Shown here in pieces: positions 24,549 to 33,475 of a DNA stretch of 64,000 nt. Every line of letters begins with the position of its first letter. Positions within the stretch are counted from its first letter, which is position 1. Position numbers and translations under genes: made by a program. This DNA is from Actinoplanes xinjiangensis (lineage in GTDB: Bacteria; Actinomycetota; Actinomycetes; Mycobacteriales; Micromonosporaceae), in contig NZ_QGGR01000021.1 of the NCBI RefSeq assembly GCF_003148685.1, positions 1 to 64,000 on the forward strand, in the 5' to 3' direction. The notes beneath the pieces were generated by a model. The model searched no databases, was not told the DNA's origin, and saw nothing but the letters and a program-made list of their open reading frames with translations.

Positions 24549-27278
24549 TCACAGCACCCGCCCGAGTTGCCGCCGCGACTCCACACCGAGTTTCCTGAAC
24601 ACCTTGCGAAGGTGGTAGTCGACGGTGCTGGCGCTGATGAAGAGCCGTTGAGCGATCTGCGGGTTGGTCAGGCCGTCGCGGGCCAGGACGGCGATGGCGG
24701 CCTCCTGAGGGGTGAGGTCACCGGCGGTCTCGGGGCCGCGCCGGCGGGCGGTCTCCCCCGTCGCGAGGAGTTCCTGGCGGGCGCGTTCGGCGAACGCGGG
24801 CGCCCCGATGTCCTCGAACATGGCCAGTGCGGTGCGGAGTGCGGCGCGGGCGTCTCTGCGGCGCCGCTGCCGCCGTAACCATTCGCCGTGGAGCAGATGG
24901 GTACGCGCCAGATCACCGACCGCGGCGGTCGGTGTCAAGATCGTGATCGCTGCCCGGAAGGCCTCCTCGGCATCGGAGGGGGCGGCCAGCAGTGCCCGGG
25001 ACCGCTCCAGCAGACCTCGTGCCCAGGGTGTGCCGCTGATCGTCGCGCGCTCGGTGAGCAGCGCCAGTGCCTGTCCGGCGGCGGCCCGGTCGTCGGCGTA
25101 GGTCGCGGCCTCGACCAGGTCGGGCAGGATGCGGGTGTACGCGCCCGCGTAGTCGTCGTCGAGCAGTTCGGTGGCGACCGTGGCCGCCGCCGCGTAGTCG
25201 CCCAGTGCCAGGTCCAGAATGACCAGCCCGATACGCGACAGGCCGGCGCTGGACCCCATCCCGAGCCAGACGGCCGCCTGATGTGCGCGTTGGATGCGTT
25301 CCCGGGCATCGTCGGGTGCCCGCCAGCCGACCTGTTCCGGGCTGCGGTACATCTCCCACATGTAGGGCGTGCTCGCGACCGCGCTCCGCAACTGCTGGAC
25401 CTCCAGAAGCAGTTCGTCCGCGGTGTCGAGCCGGCCGAGTGTGGTCTCGTGCAGCGCCAGCGCGTACAGCGAGGTCTCCAGCGTGTGCAGGGCGCCGGTG
25501 TTGCGGGCCGCGTCGGCTGCCCGGTGCAGGACCGTCTCCCGGGTCCGGTCGTCCCAGATCCGGGTGCTGGCGGTGATCGCCGTGACGTAGTGGCGCAGCA
25601 GATCCGGGTCGGACAGTTCTCCGGCGGCGACGCGGGCGGTCGCCCGGTGAACGATGGGTACCGCGTCGGCGAAACCGTGCACGGTCATGGTGGCGATGCC
25701 GGTGAGCAGGAGATCGGTGAGGGTCTCCTCGGCTGCCGCGCGGTCGAGCACGATGTCGGCGATCTGCCGCAGCCCGGTTCCCTCGGTGAGGTATTCGGCG
25801 GTCAGTGCCGCGTCGACCGCGCCGAGCAGTGCGTCACGGGCGAGGTCCGGGTCGACGGTGCGGAATTCGCCGTACGCGGCCAGACAGGTGGCCGGGACCT
25901 GCGCCATCCCCTGTTCGCCGCCGAGTGCGATGAAGGTCCTGGCGCGCAGCATCAGCCGGCTGCCCTGCCCGGTCGCGTCGAGCAGGGTCGGTTCGATCGC
26001 GTCCAGCAGCAGGTGCGCCCGGGCCGGCGCGCCGGAGGTGAACGCGGCTTCGGCGGCGGCGAGCAGCCGGCCGGCCCGGGCCCGTTCGTCGGGGGTCAGC
26101 TCGGCGGCACGGGCGAGGAACGTGGCGCGGGCGGCGTACCCGCCACGGCGGGCGGCCCGTCCGGCTGCCACGACGAGGTCGGCGGCGACCTGCTCGTCCG
26201 GTTGCAGTGCCGCGGCCGCGTGGTGCCAGGCGCGCCGGTCGGCGTCCGCGGTCCGCACGGTGGCCCGGGCCAGGGCCTGGTGTGCCTGCCTGCGTTCGGA
26301 ACTGGTGGCTCCGCCGTAGATGGCGGAGCGCACCAGCGGGTGCCGGAACCGGATCTCCGTGCCGACGGAGACCAGCCGGGCGCGTTCGGCGTCGTCAGCG
26401 GCCTCGGGCGGAACGCCGAGTTCGCCGGCGGCCGCGGTCACGTAGCCGATGTCGCCTTGCGGTTCGGTGGCCGCGACCAGAAGCCAGCGCCGGGTCGGCG
26501 TGCTGAAGCGGCGGACCTGTTGCAGGTAGTGCGCCTCGAGGCGACTGCCGATGGGCAGCGGCTCCGGCAGTAACAGGGCCCCGGCCAGCTGGTTCTCGGT
26601 CAGTGACGAGGACAGGTCGGTGATCGCCAGGGGGTTGCCGCGGGTGGCCGAGACGATCTGTGCCGCCACCTTGGGGTCCAGGACGCCGCCGACCACCGAG
26701 CGCAGCAGGGTCAGGGCGTCGGCCTGCGGCAGTCCCTCGACCGCCAGCGTCGGCAGGCCTTCGAGGGCGGCGACGTCCTCGGTGCCGGTGCGGACGGTCA
26801 GGACGAGGCCGATGCCTTCGGCGTGCACCCGGCGGGCGACGAACGCGAGCACGTCGAGCGATTCGCGGTCCAGCCACTGGGTGTCGTCCACACAGCACAG
26901 CAGCGGGCCGCGCGCCGTGACCGCGGCGAGCAGCGACAGCGTGGCGAGGCTGACCAGGAAGCGGTCCGGTGCGGGGCCGTCGGTCAGGCCGAAGGCCACC
27001 GACAGCGCTTCACGCTGCAGAGGCGGCAGGACATCGAGATCTCCGGTGTACGGGATGAGCAGCCGGTGCAGCGCGGCGAACGAGAACCCGGCCTCGGCCT
27101 CGACGCCCGCCACCCGCAGCACCCGCAGATCGGCCGCCGCCTCGGCCACCGCGTCGAGCAACGCCGTCTTGCCGATACCCGCCTCGCCGCTCAGCACCAC
27201 GACCTGGCTCATTCCGCCGCGGATCTGTGCCAGCAGGGTGTCCAGCGCAGCGCGTTCGGTGTCGCGTCCCCACAGCAC
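24549..27278 (-). CDS. LuxR-family ATPase regulator (LAL type)
   Basis: 909 residues. An N-terminal AAA/NACHT-like ATPase has Walker A in LSGEAGIGKTALLDAV (about 27-42) and a Walker B-like LLCCVDDTQWLD. A long helical TPR-like middle follows, and a C-terminal LuxR helix-turn-helix reads LTNPQIAQRLFISASTVDYHL. LAL proteins activate transcription in response to a ligand, often for secondary metabolism or sugar use. It is divergent from a second LAL gene that heads a hydrolase operon. Nothing follows it closely on its own strand. Confidence 0.92.
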   Translation of the reverse strand: MLWGRDTERAALDTLLAQIRGGMSQVVVLSGEAGIGKTALLDAVAEAAADLRVLRVAGVEAEAGFSFAALHRLLIPYTGDLDVLPPLQREALSVAFGLTDGPAPDRFLVSLATLSLLAAVTARGPLLCCVDDTQWLDRESLDVLAFVARRVHAEGIGLVLTVRTGTEDVAALEGLPTLAVEGLPQADALTLLRSVVGGVLDPKVAAQIVSATRGNPLAITDLSSSLTENQLAGALLLPEPLPIGSRLEAHYLQQVRRFSTPTRRWLLVAATEPQGDIGYVTAAAGELGVPPEAADDAERARLVSVGTEIRFRHPLVRSAIYGGATSSERRQAHQALARATVRTADADRRAWHHAAAALQPDEQVAADLVVAAGRAARRGGYAARATFLARAAELTPDERARAGRLLAAAEAAFTSGAPARAHLLLDAIEPTLLDATGQGSRLMLRARTFIALGGEQGMAQVPATCLAAYGEFRTVDPDLARDALLGAVDAALTAEYLTEGTGLRQIADIVLDRAAAEETLTDLLLTGIATMTVHGFADAVPIVHRATARVAAGELSDPDLLRHYVTAITASTRIWDDRTRETVLHRAADAARNTGALHTLETSLYALALHETTLGRLDTADELLLEVQQLRSAVASTPYMWEMYRSPEQVGWRAPDDARERIQRAHQAAVWLGMGSSAGLSRIGLVILDLALGDYAAAATVATELLDDDYAGAYTRILPDLVEAATYADDRAAAGQALALLTERATISGTPWARGLLERSRALLAAPSDAEEAFRAAITILTPTAAVGDLARTHLLHGEWLRRQRRRRDARAALRTALAMFEDIGAPAFAERARQELLATGETARRRGPETAGDLTPQEAAIAVLARDGLTNPQIAQRLFISASTVDYHLRKVFRKLGVESRRQLGRVL

Positions 27279-27410
27279 CGCAGCAGACTACGTGACACCC
27301 TCGATGACTACGAGGTTCACCGTGACGGCTACGTGATCGCGGGGACGCGACCGGTGTCCGGCTCTCCGTACCGTGCCCGTGTGAGCGAGTGGGACACCGG
27401 CCGGTACGTC

Positions 27411-30125
27411 ATGCACGGCCGCGACAGTGAGCTGGCCGTCATCGCGGGTGTGCTGGCCGGGGCCCAGGCACGTCGCGGTGCGGCCCTGGTGATCCGCGGC
27501 CACCCCGGTATCGGCAAGACCATGCTGCTCAGCGCGGCCCGGCAGGCGGCGGACGACGCGGGGATGCTGGTGCTCGCCATGAACGGGGCGGAGGCCGAGG
27601 CGACGCTGCCGTTCGCCGGACTGCATCAGCTGCTCACTCCGCTGCTGACCGACCTCCCCGCGCTGACCCCGACCCTGCAACGGACGCTGCGCGGCGCGTT
27701 CGGGCTCCAGGACACGCGGCCGGATCTGTTCACCGTCGGCCTGGCGGTGCTCGAGTTGCTCGGCGACCGCGCCGCCCGTACACCGCTGTTGATCGTCGCC
27801 GACGATGCGCACTGGCTCGATCCGGAGACGTTGGCCGTGCTGGTCTTCGTGGCGCGGCGGCTGGGCGTCGAGCCGATCGCGGCTCTGATCGCGGTCCGGG
27901 CCCAGCACACCGGCGTGCTGTCCGGCACCGGTCTCGGGCAGCTGCGGCTCGGTGAACTCGACGGCGCCACCGCCGAACGGGTGCTCACCGACCACGCGCC
28001 CGGCCTCGGGCCGAGTCTGCGCGAGCGTGTCCTGACCGAAGCGGCCGGTAATCCGCTGGCGCTGGTCGAGCTGCCCCGGCTGTTGGGGCCCGGGGCGGAC
28101 CTCGCCGAGTTGCTTCCGCTCAACGAGCGTCTGGAGTCGGCGTTCGCCGACCGGTTCGCGCAGCTGCCGGACCCCACCCGGGCGGTGGTGGCGGCCTTCT
28201 CCGCCGACGCCGGCTGCCCGTTGCCCGACCTGCTCGCGACCGCGCGGGCGCTGACCGGCACAGCGGTCACGGCCGGGACGATCCAGCCGGCCATCGACGC
28301 CGGGCTGGTGCAGATCCACGAGCGGCGCCTACGGTTCCGGCATCCACTGGTCCGCTCCGCGGTGTACGCCGCGATGGACGACTTCACCCGGCTCACCGTC
28401 CACGCGATGCTCGCCGAGCGCCTCGCCGATCCGGACCGGCGCGCCTGGCATCGCAGCGCCGCCACCCTCGGCACCGATGAGGATGTCTGCGACGAGCTGG
28501 AGGCGGCGGCCGGTCGTGCGCTGGAGCGTGGGGCACTCGGCGTCGCCGTCAGCGGCCTGGACCGGGCCTCGGAGCTGACGGCCGACCCCGGACGGTGTTC
28601 GTCGCTGCTGCTGCGCGCCGCGGAACTGGCGTCGCAGATGCACGACCGGCAGGTGGCGGCGCGGCTGGTCGCCAAGGCACGCCCGGCGCAGGGCAGCGCC
28701 GCCGACCAGGCCCGGCTCGCGCTGGTCCGCGACATCGTGGAACCCGGCGACGTCCGCGACACCGCCCGCCTCGACGTGCTGTGCGACCTCGCTCTCGACG
28801 CCCGGGCCGCCGGGGACGCCGGGCTGGCGGCGATGCTGTGCTGGCGTGCCGCCTCCCGCTCCTGGTGGGCCGGTCTACCGGCCGACGCCGGCGAGCGGAT
28901 CACCGCGGTGCTCGGCAAACTCGGCGTGGCCGCCGACGAACCCGCCGCGCTGGCGATCGCCGCCTACGCCCAGCCCGACGTGCACGGGCCCGCCGTCCTG
29001 CGGCAGTTGCCGTCGCTGGTCCCGGACCGCAGCGACATCGACGCGATGCGATTCCTCGGCGGGGCGGCCCTGATCCTGGGTGACTTCGTCACCGCCTCCT
29101 CGTTCATGGGCACCGCCTCCGCCGGATACCGCGCCCAGGGCCGGGCCGCGCTGCTGGCCCGCAACCTGTCCTCGACCGCCTTCATCCGGCTCTGGCTCGG
29201 CCGCTGGCCCGCGATCCGCGCCGACCTGGAAGAAGCCGAAGCGCTGGCCGAGGAGACCGGCGACCACTTCTGGATCGTCGCGGCCCGCGCCGCCCAGGCC
29301 CTGCTCGAAGCGATGTACGGCAACGACCGGGCCGCTGTCCGGCTGGCCGACGCGGTGCTGGCCAGCCCTCTGGTCACCGGCGTGCGATTCGTCGCCCAGG
29401 CCGCCCAGCACGCCCGCGGGATGGCCACGAACGCCGCCGGGCGCCACGACGAGGCACTCGACCTGCTGCTGCGTGTCTTCGACCCGCAGGACGACACCCA
29501 CCATCCGGACATGTGCGGGTGGGCGCTGCCCGATCTCGCCGATGCCGCCGTACGGTCCGGGCGCCCCGACGCGGTACGGGCGATCCTGGCCCGCGCCCGG
29601 GAGCGGGCCGACCGTTTCCCGTCACCGATGCTGCACCGGTCGCTGGCGTACGCCGAAGCCGTGCTCGCACCGGAAGGTGACACCGCGGAGGCCTACCGGA
29701 CGGCCTTCGCGATGGATCTGTCGGCGTGGCCGCTGCACCGGGCCCGGCTGCACCTCGCCCACGGGTCGTGGCTGCGCCGCAGCCGCCGCATCCTGGAGTC
29801 CCGTCCAGCGCTGCGAGCCGCCCGCGACGGGTTCGACGCACTCGGCGCGAAGGCCTGGGGCCGCCTCGCCCGCGAGGAGTTGCGGGCGGCCGGCGAGGAG
29901 AGCGCCGGCCGCGAGACGCCGTCCGGGGAGCGGTTGACCGCACAGGAGCTGCAGACCGCGATACTCGCCGCGACCGGCCTGACCAACCGTGAGATCGGCC
30001 GGCGGCTGTTCATGTCGCATCGCACGGTCAGCGCACACCTCTACCGCATCTTCCCGAAACTCGGTATCACCGGACGGGGACAGCTCCGCACGGCTCTGGA
30101 AACCCTGCCGCAGTCAATTGACTGA
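27411..30125 (+). CDS. LuxR-family ATPase regulator (LAL type) heading a hydrolase operon
   Basis: About 904 residues. MHGRDSELAVIAGVL leads into Walker A IRGHPGIGKTMLL, then Walker B LLIVADDAHWLD. A helical repeat middle follows and a C-terminal LuxR domain reads LTNREIGRRLFMSHRTVSAHL. I chose ATG 27411 because homologous proteins begin at this point; GTG 27381 is an alternative and neither has a strong ribosome binding site. Its stop overlaps or closely precedes a metallo-hydrolase gene and three alpha/beta hydrolase genes, so it is probably the local activator, co-expressed with its targets. It is divergent from another LAL gene 130 bp away. Confidence 0.9.
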   Translation: MHGRDSELAVIAGVLAGAQARRGAALVIRGHPGIGKTMLLSAARQAADDAGMLVLAMNGAEAEATLPFAGLHQLLTPLLTDLPALTPTLQRTLRGAFGLQDTRPDLFTVGLAVLELLGDRAARTPLLIVADDAHWLDPETLAVLVFVARRLGVEPIAALIAVRAQHTGVLSGTGLGQLRLGELDGATAERVLTDHAPGLGPSLRERVLTEAAGNPLALVELPRLLGPGADLAELLPLNERLESAFADRFAQLPDPTRAVVAAFSADAGCPLPDLLATARALTGTAVTAGTIQPAIDAGLVQIHERRLRFRHPLVRSAVYAAMDDFTRLTVHAMLAERLADPDRRAWHRSAATLGTDEDVCDELEAAAGRALERGALGVAVSGLDRASELTADPGRCSSLLLRAAELASQMHDRQVAARLVAKARPAQGSAADQARLALVRDIVEPGDVRDTARLDVLCDLALDARAAGDAGLAAMLCWRAASRSWWAGLPADAGERITAVLGKLGVAADEPAALAIAAYAQPDVHGPAVLRQLPSLVPDRSDIDAMRFLGGAALILGDFVTASSFMGTASAGYRAQGRAALLARNLSSTAFIRLWLGRWPAIRADLEEAEALAEETGDHFWIVAARAAQALLEAMYGNDRAAVRLADAVLASPLVTGVRFVAQAAQHARGMATNAAGRHDEALDLLLRVFDPQDDTHHPDMCGWALPDLADAAVRSGRPDAVRAILARARERADRFPSPMLHRSLAYAEAVLAPEGDTAEAYRTAFAMDLSAWPLHRARLHLAHGSWLRRSRRILESRPALRAARDGFDALGAKAWGRLAREELRAAGEESAGRETPSGERLTAQELQTAILAATGLTNREIGRRLFMSHRTVSAHLYRIFPKLGITGRGQLRTALETLPQSID

Positions 30126-30160
30126 TGCGTACGCCCCCGTCGCCGCGAAGGGTCGAAGGC

Positions 30161-30946
30161 ATGAAAGACGTACGAGTCACCCATATCGGTGGTCCGACGA
30201 CGCTGATCGAGATCGCCGGCTGGCGGATCCTCACCGATCCCACCTTCGACCCACCCGGACGCCGCTACTCCTTCGGGTGGGGCACCGGCTCCCGCAAGAC
30301 CACCGGACCGGCGCTGTCGGCGGAACAGATCGGGCCGGTCGACGCCGTCCTGCTCAGCCACGACCACCACGCCGACAACCTCGACGACCGCGGACGTGAA
30401 CTGATCGCCGGGACACCGGTCGTGATCACCAACCCGGCCGCGGCCGGCCGTCTCGGCGGCCCGGCACTCGGCCTGCGGGACTGGCAGGAGACGGTCCTGC
30501 GGGCCCCGGACCGGCCGCCGCTCACCGTCACCGCGACACCGTGCCGGCACGGCCCGGCACTGAGCCGACCGATCGTGGGACACGTGATCGGCTTCGCCCT
30601 GCAGTGGCCGGGCCAGGAGCACGGCGTCCTGTGGATCACCGGCGACACCGTCCTCTACCCGGCAGTGCGGGAGGTGCCGCGCCGGATGACCGTCGACACC
30701 GTCCTGCTGCACCTGGGCGCCGTTCGTTTCCCGATCACCGGCCGGCTCCATTACAGCCTCACCGCGGCGGAGGCCGTCGAGCTCTGCGACCTGGTCCGGC
30801 CACGCACCATCATCCCGGTGCACTACGAGGGCTGGTCACATTTCAGCCAGGGACGGCAGGCGATCGAGCGGGCCTTCGCCGCGGCCCCGGACGGGCTCGG
30901 TGAGCGCCTGCACTGGCTGCCGCTGACGAGACAGTCAACGTACTGA
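30161..30946 (+). CDS. MBL-fold metallo-hydrolase
   Basis: 261 residues, similar to the UlaG-like / lactonase branch. It begins VRVTHIGGPTTLIEIAGW. The dinuclear metal motif is SHDHHADNLD (HxHxDxxD-like), with further ligands in CRHGP, ITGDT and PVHYEGW. I chose ATG 30161, which has AAGGG about 8 nt upstream; ATG 30125 overlaps the previous stop as TGATG and would add 12 residues. Its own stop overlaps the next start (TGATG at 30944). Being linked to three alpha/beta hydrolases suggests stepwise hydrolysis of an ester or lactone. Confidence 0.87.
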   Translation: MKDVRVTHIGGPTTLIEIAGWRILTDPTFDPPGRRYSFGWGTGSRKTTGPALSAEQIGPVDAVLLSHDHHADNLDDRGRELIAGTPVVITNPAAAGRLGGPALGLRDWQETVLRAPDRPPLTVTATPCRHGPALSRPIVGHVIGFALQWPGQEHGVLWITGDTVLYPAVREVPRRMTVDTVLLHLGAVRFPITGRLHYSLTAAEAVELCDLVRPRTIIPVHYEGWSHFSQGRQAIERAFAAAPDGLGERLHWLPLTRQSTY

Positions 30947-31758
30947 TGCCCGGCCGTCGAGAGCCGACCAGCCTGATGGGCATGCCAACTCGACGTAACC
31001 TCATCGCCGGCTCGGCGGCGATCGCGGCCGGCACACTGATCGGGACACCGGCCGCCGCGTCCACCCGCAGCAAGCCGACCGTCGTTCTCGTGCACGGTGC
31101 GTTCGCCGACGCCTCCGGCTGGAACGACGTCGCCCGGATCCTGCTGCACCACGGCCACCGGGTGATCGCCCCGGCCAACCCGCTGCGCGGCCTCGCCGCC
31201 GACTCCGCCTACCTGGCGAGCGTCCTGGGCACCCTGCCCGGCCCGCTGGTGCTGGTCGGGCACTCCTACGGCGGCATGGTCATCACCAACGCCGCCCGCG
31301 ACAACCCCCACGTCACCGCCCTGGTGTACGTCGCCGCGTTCGCCCCCGACGCCGGCGAGACCCTGCACGAACTACAGGTCAGGTACACCGGCACCAAACT
31401 CGACGAGAGCGCCCTGGACTTCCGGCCACACCCGGGCGGCTACGACGGCTACGTCAAACCGGAGCGTTTCCGCGAGGTGTTCGCCGCCGACCTGCCCCGC
31501 CACGTCACCGACCTGATGGCCGTCACCCAGCGGCCCGGCGACACCACCACCCTCGGCGAACCGTCCGGCGTACCGGCCTGGCGCACGATTCCGTCGCACT
31601 TCCTGATCGCCCGCGACGACAACCTGATCCCGGCGGCCGCGCAGCGGTTCATGGCCACCCGGGCCGGCGCCCGCACCGTCGAGGTGAAGGCCTCGCACGT
31701 CGCCATGATGTCCCAGCCCCGCGCCACCGCCGCCCTGATCCGGAAGGCAGCCCGATGA
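30946..31758 (+). CDS. Alpha/beta hydrolase with Tat-like signal
   Basis: 270 residues. TRRNLIAGSAAIAAG followed by TPAAAS looks like a Tat signal peptide, so it is probably exported; a start at the internal ATG 30976 would leave a shorter n-region. The mature part begins TVVLVHGAFADASGW. The nucleophile elbow is VGHSYGGMV, with a C-terminal His in KASHVAMM. The family includes salicylate-esterase-like plant and bacterial hydrolases with HGAF and GHSYGG motifs. Coupled by TGATG to the metallo-hydrolase upstream and by ATGA to the next hydrolase. Confidence 0.85.
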   Translation: MPGRREPTSLMGMPTRRNLIAGSAAIAAGTLIGTPAAASTRSKPTVVLVHGAFADASGWNDVARILLHHGHRVIAPANPLRGLAADSAYLASVLGTLPGPLVLVGHSYGGMVITNAARDNPHVTALVYVAAFAPDAGETLHELQVRYTGTKLDESALDFRPHPGGYDGYVKPERFREVFAADLPRHVTDLMAVTQRPGDTTTLGEPSGVPAWRTIPSHFLIARDDNLIPAAAQRFMATRAGARTVEVKASHVAMMSQPRATAALIRKAAR

Positions 31759-32588
31759 GCTTCGTGACCACCGCCGACGGCGCTTCCATCTTCTACAAGG
31801 ACTGGGGCGCCGGCCGCCCGGTGGTGCTGTCGCACGGCTGGCCGCTCAACTCCGACAGCTGGGAGGCCCAGGCACTGTTCCTGGCCGAGAACGGCTACCG
31901 GGTCATCGCCCACGACCGCCGCGGGCACGGCAGATCCACCCAGACCTGGCACGGCAACGAGATGGACACCTACGCCGACGACCTCGCCGCCGTGCTCGAA
32001 CAGCTCGACCTGCGGGAGGCGACCCTGGTCGGTTTCTCCACCGGCGGCGGCGAGATCACCCGCTACCTCGGCCGGCACGGCAGCGCCCGGGTGGCGCAGG
32101 CCGTACTCGTCTCCGCGGTACCACCACTGATGCTCCGCCGCGACGACAACCCGCACGGCGTACCGATCGAGGTCTTCGACGGCATCCGCGCCGGATCGGC
32201 GGCCGACCGGTCACAGCTGTACCGGGACCTCGCCGACGGGCCCTTCTTCGGCCACAACCGCGACGGTGTGCAGATCTCCCGAGGCATCCGGGACGCGTTC
32301 TGGCTACAGAGCATGACCGCCGGGCACCGCAACGCCTACGAGTCGATCGCCGCGTTCTCCGCCACCGACTTCCGCGGCGACCTCGCCGGCATCGACGTAC
32401 CGACCCTGGTCATCCACGGCGACGACGACCAGGTCGTGCCATTCGAGGTCGGCGGCAGGGCCTCCGCCGCACTGGTCGAGGGCGCCCGCCTGATCGTCTA
32501 CCCCGGCGCCCCGCACGGCATCACCGACACCCACCGATCCGAGCTCGGCAACGACCTGCTCGCCTTCCTCAAGGAGTACAACGCATGA
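31755..32588 (+). CDS. Alpha/beta hydrolase, non-haem chloroperoxidase/arylesterase-like
   Basis: 277 residues. It has VVLSHGWPLNSDSW (oxyanion region), the nucleophile elbow VGFSTGGGEITRY, an acid Asp in HGDDDQVVPFE and a His in GAPHGITDTH. This pattern is typical of cofactor-free haloperoxidases and arylesterases of about 275 residues. No export signal, unlike the hydrolase before it. The start is an ATGA overlap with the previous gene and the stop is an ATGA overlap with the next. Confidence 0.88.
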   Translation: MSFVTTADGASIFYKDWGAGRPVVLSHGWPLNSDSWEAQALFLAENGYRVIAHDRRGHGRSTQTWHGNEMDTYADDLAAVLEQLDLREATLVGFSTGGGEITRYLGRHGSARVAQAVLVSAVPPLMLRRDDNPHGVPIEVFDGIRAGSAADRSQLYRDLADGPFFGHNRDGVQISRGIRDAFWLQSMTAGHRNAYESIAAFSATDFRGDLAGIDVPTLVIHGDDDQVVPFEVGGRASAALVEGARLIVYPGAPHGITDTHRSELGNDLLAFLKEYNA

Positions 32589-33379
32589 GCACGATCGTCC
32601 TCATCCACGGACTGTGGGTCACCCCGCGCAGCTGGGAACAGTGGATCCCCTACCTGGAGGCCAGGGGCCACACCGTCGTCGCCCCCGCGTACCCCGGCTT
32701 CGAGGTCGAGGTGGAGGCGCTGCGCGCCGATCCGACCCCGATCGCCACCGTGACCGTGCCGGAGACGCTCGCCCACCTCGAGAAGGTCATCACCTCGTTG
32801 CCGGAGAAACCGATCCTGATCGGTCATTCCTTCGGTGGCACCCTCACCCAGCTGCTGCTCGACCGTGGCCACGGCGCCGCCGGCGTGGTGATCGACTCCG
32901 CGCCGCCGGAGGGCATCCGGGTCACGCCGCCGTCGCAGATCAAATCCCTGTTCCCGATCCTCAACAACCCGGCGAAACGGCACCAGGCGGCCGGTTTCAC
33001 CCCGGAACAATGGCACTACGCGTTCACCAACACCCTCACCGAAGAGCAGTCCCGGGAGGCCTACGACCGGTACGCGATCCCGGCGCCGGGCAGCTGGGTA
33101 TGGGCCTACGGTCTCATCGCCAACTTCAAACCCGGCAAACAGGAGACGTGGGTCGACTACCACAACAAGGATCGGGCGCCGCTGCTGTTCATCGCCGGCG
33201 GTGCGGACCACATCATGCCGCCGTCGGTGAACAGGTCCAACGCCGACCACTACAAAGCCCCGGGCACGATCACCGACTACCACGAGTTCCCCGGCCGATC
33301 CCACTGGACCTGCGCCGAACCGGGCTGGGAGCAGGTCGCGGACAAGGCCCTCGACTGGGCGTTGCCACACGTCCGCTGA
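32585..33379 (+). CDS. Alpha/beta hydrolase
   Basis: 264 residues. It starts MSTIVLIHGLWVTPRSWEQW; the nucleophile elbow is IGHSFGGTL, with acid in IAGGADHIMP and His in GRSHWTC. No signal peptide. It is the last gene of the operon and is followed 17 bp later by a strong hairpin. It differs from the other two hydrolases in its elbow (SFGG versus SYGG and STGG), so the three are not recent copies and may act on different intermediates. Confidence 0.87.
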   Translation: MSTIVLIHGLWVTPRSWEQWIPYLEARGHTVVAPAYPGFEVEVEALRADPTPIATVTVPETLAHLEKVITSLPEKPILIGHSFGGTLTQLLLDRGHGAAGVVIDSAPPEGIRVTPPSQIKSLFPILNNPAKRHQAAGFTPEQWHYAFTNTLTEEQSREAYDRYAIPAPGSWVWAYGLIANFKPGKQETWVDYHNKDRAPLLFIAGGADHIMPPSVNRSNADHYKAPGTITDYHEFPGRSHWTCAEPGWEQVADKALDWALPHVR

Positions 33380-33396
33380 CGACCACACCCGAGGCC

Positions 33397-33427
33397 GGCC
33401 GGCGGGGGTCCGCGATTCCCGCCGGCC
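33397..33427. terminator. Strong hairpin ending the hydrolase operon
   Basis: GGCCGGCGGG (33397-33406) and CCCGCCGGCC (33418-33427) form a perfect 10-bp stem with an 11-nt loop. It can also end the convergent GGDEF/EAL transcript. Confidence 0.75.
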
Positions 33428-33475
33428 GCCTCCTGCGCGATCGGCCGGGGTCGCGCTGTGCCCGCCCCGGCGTTG

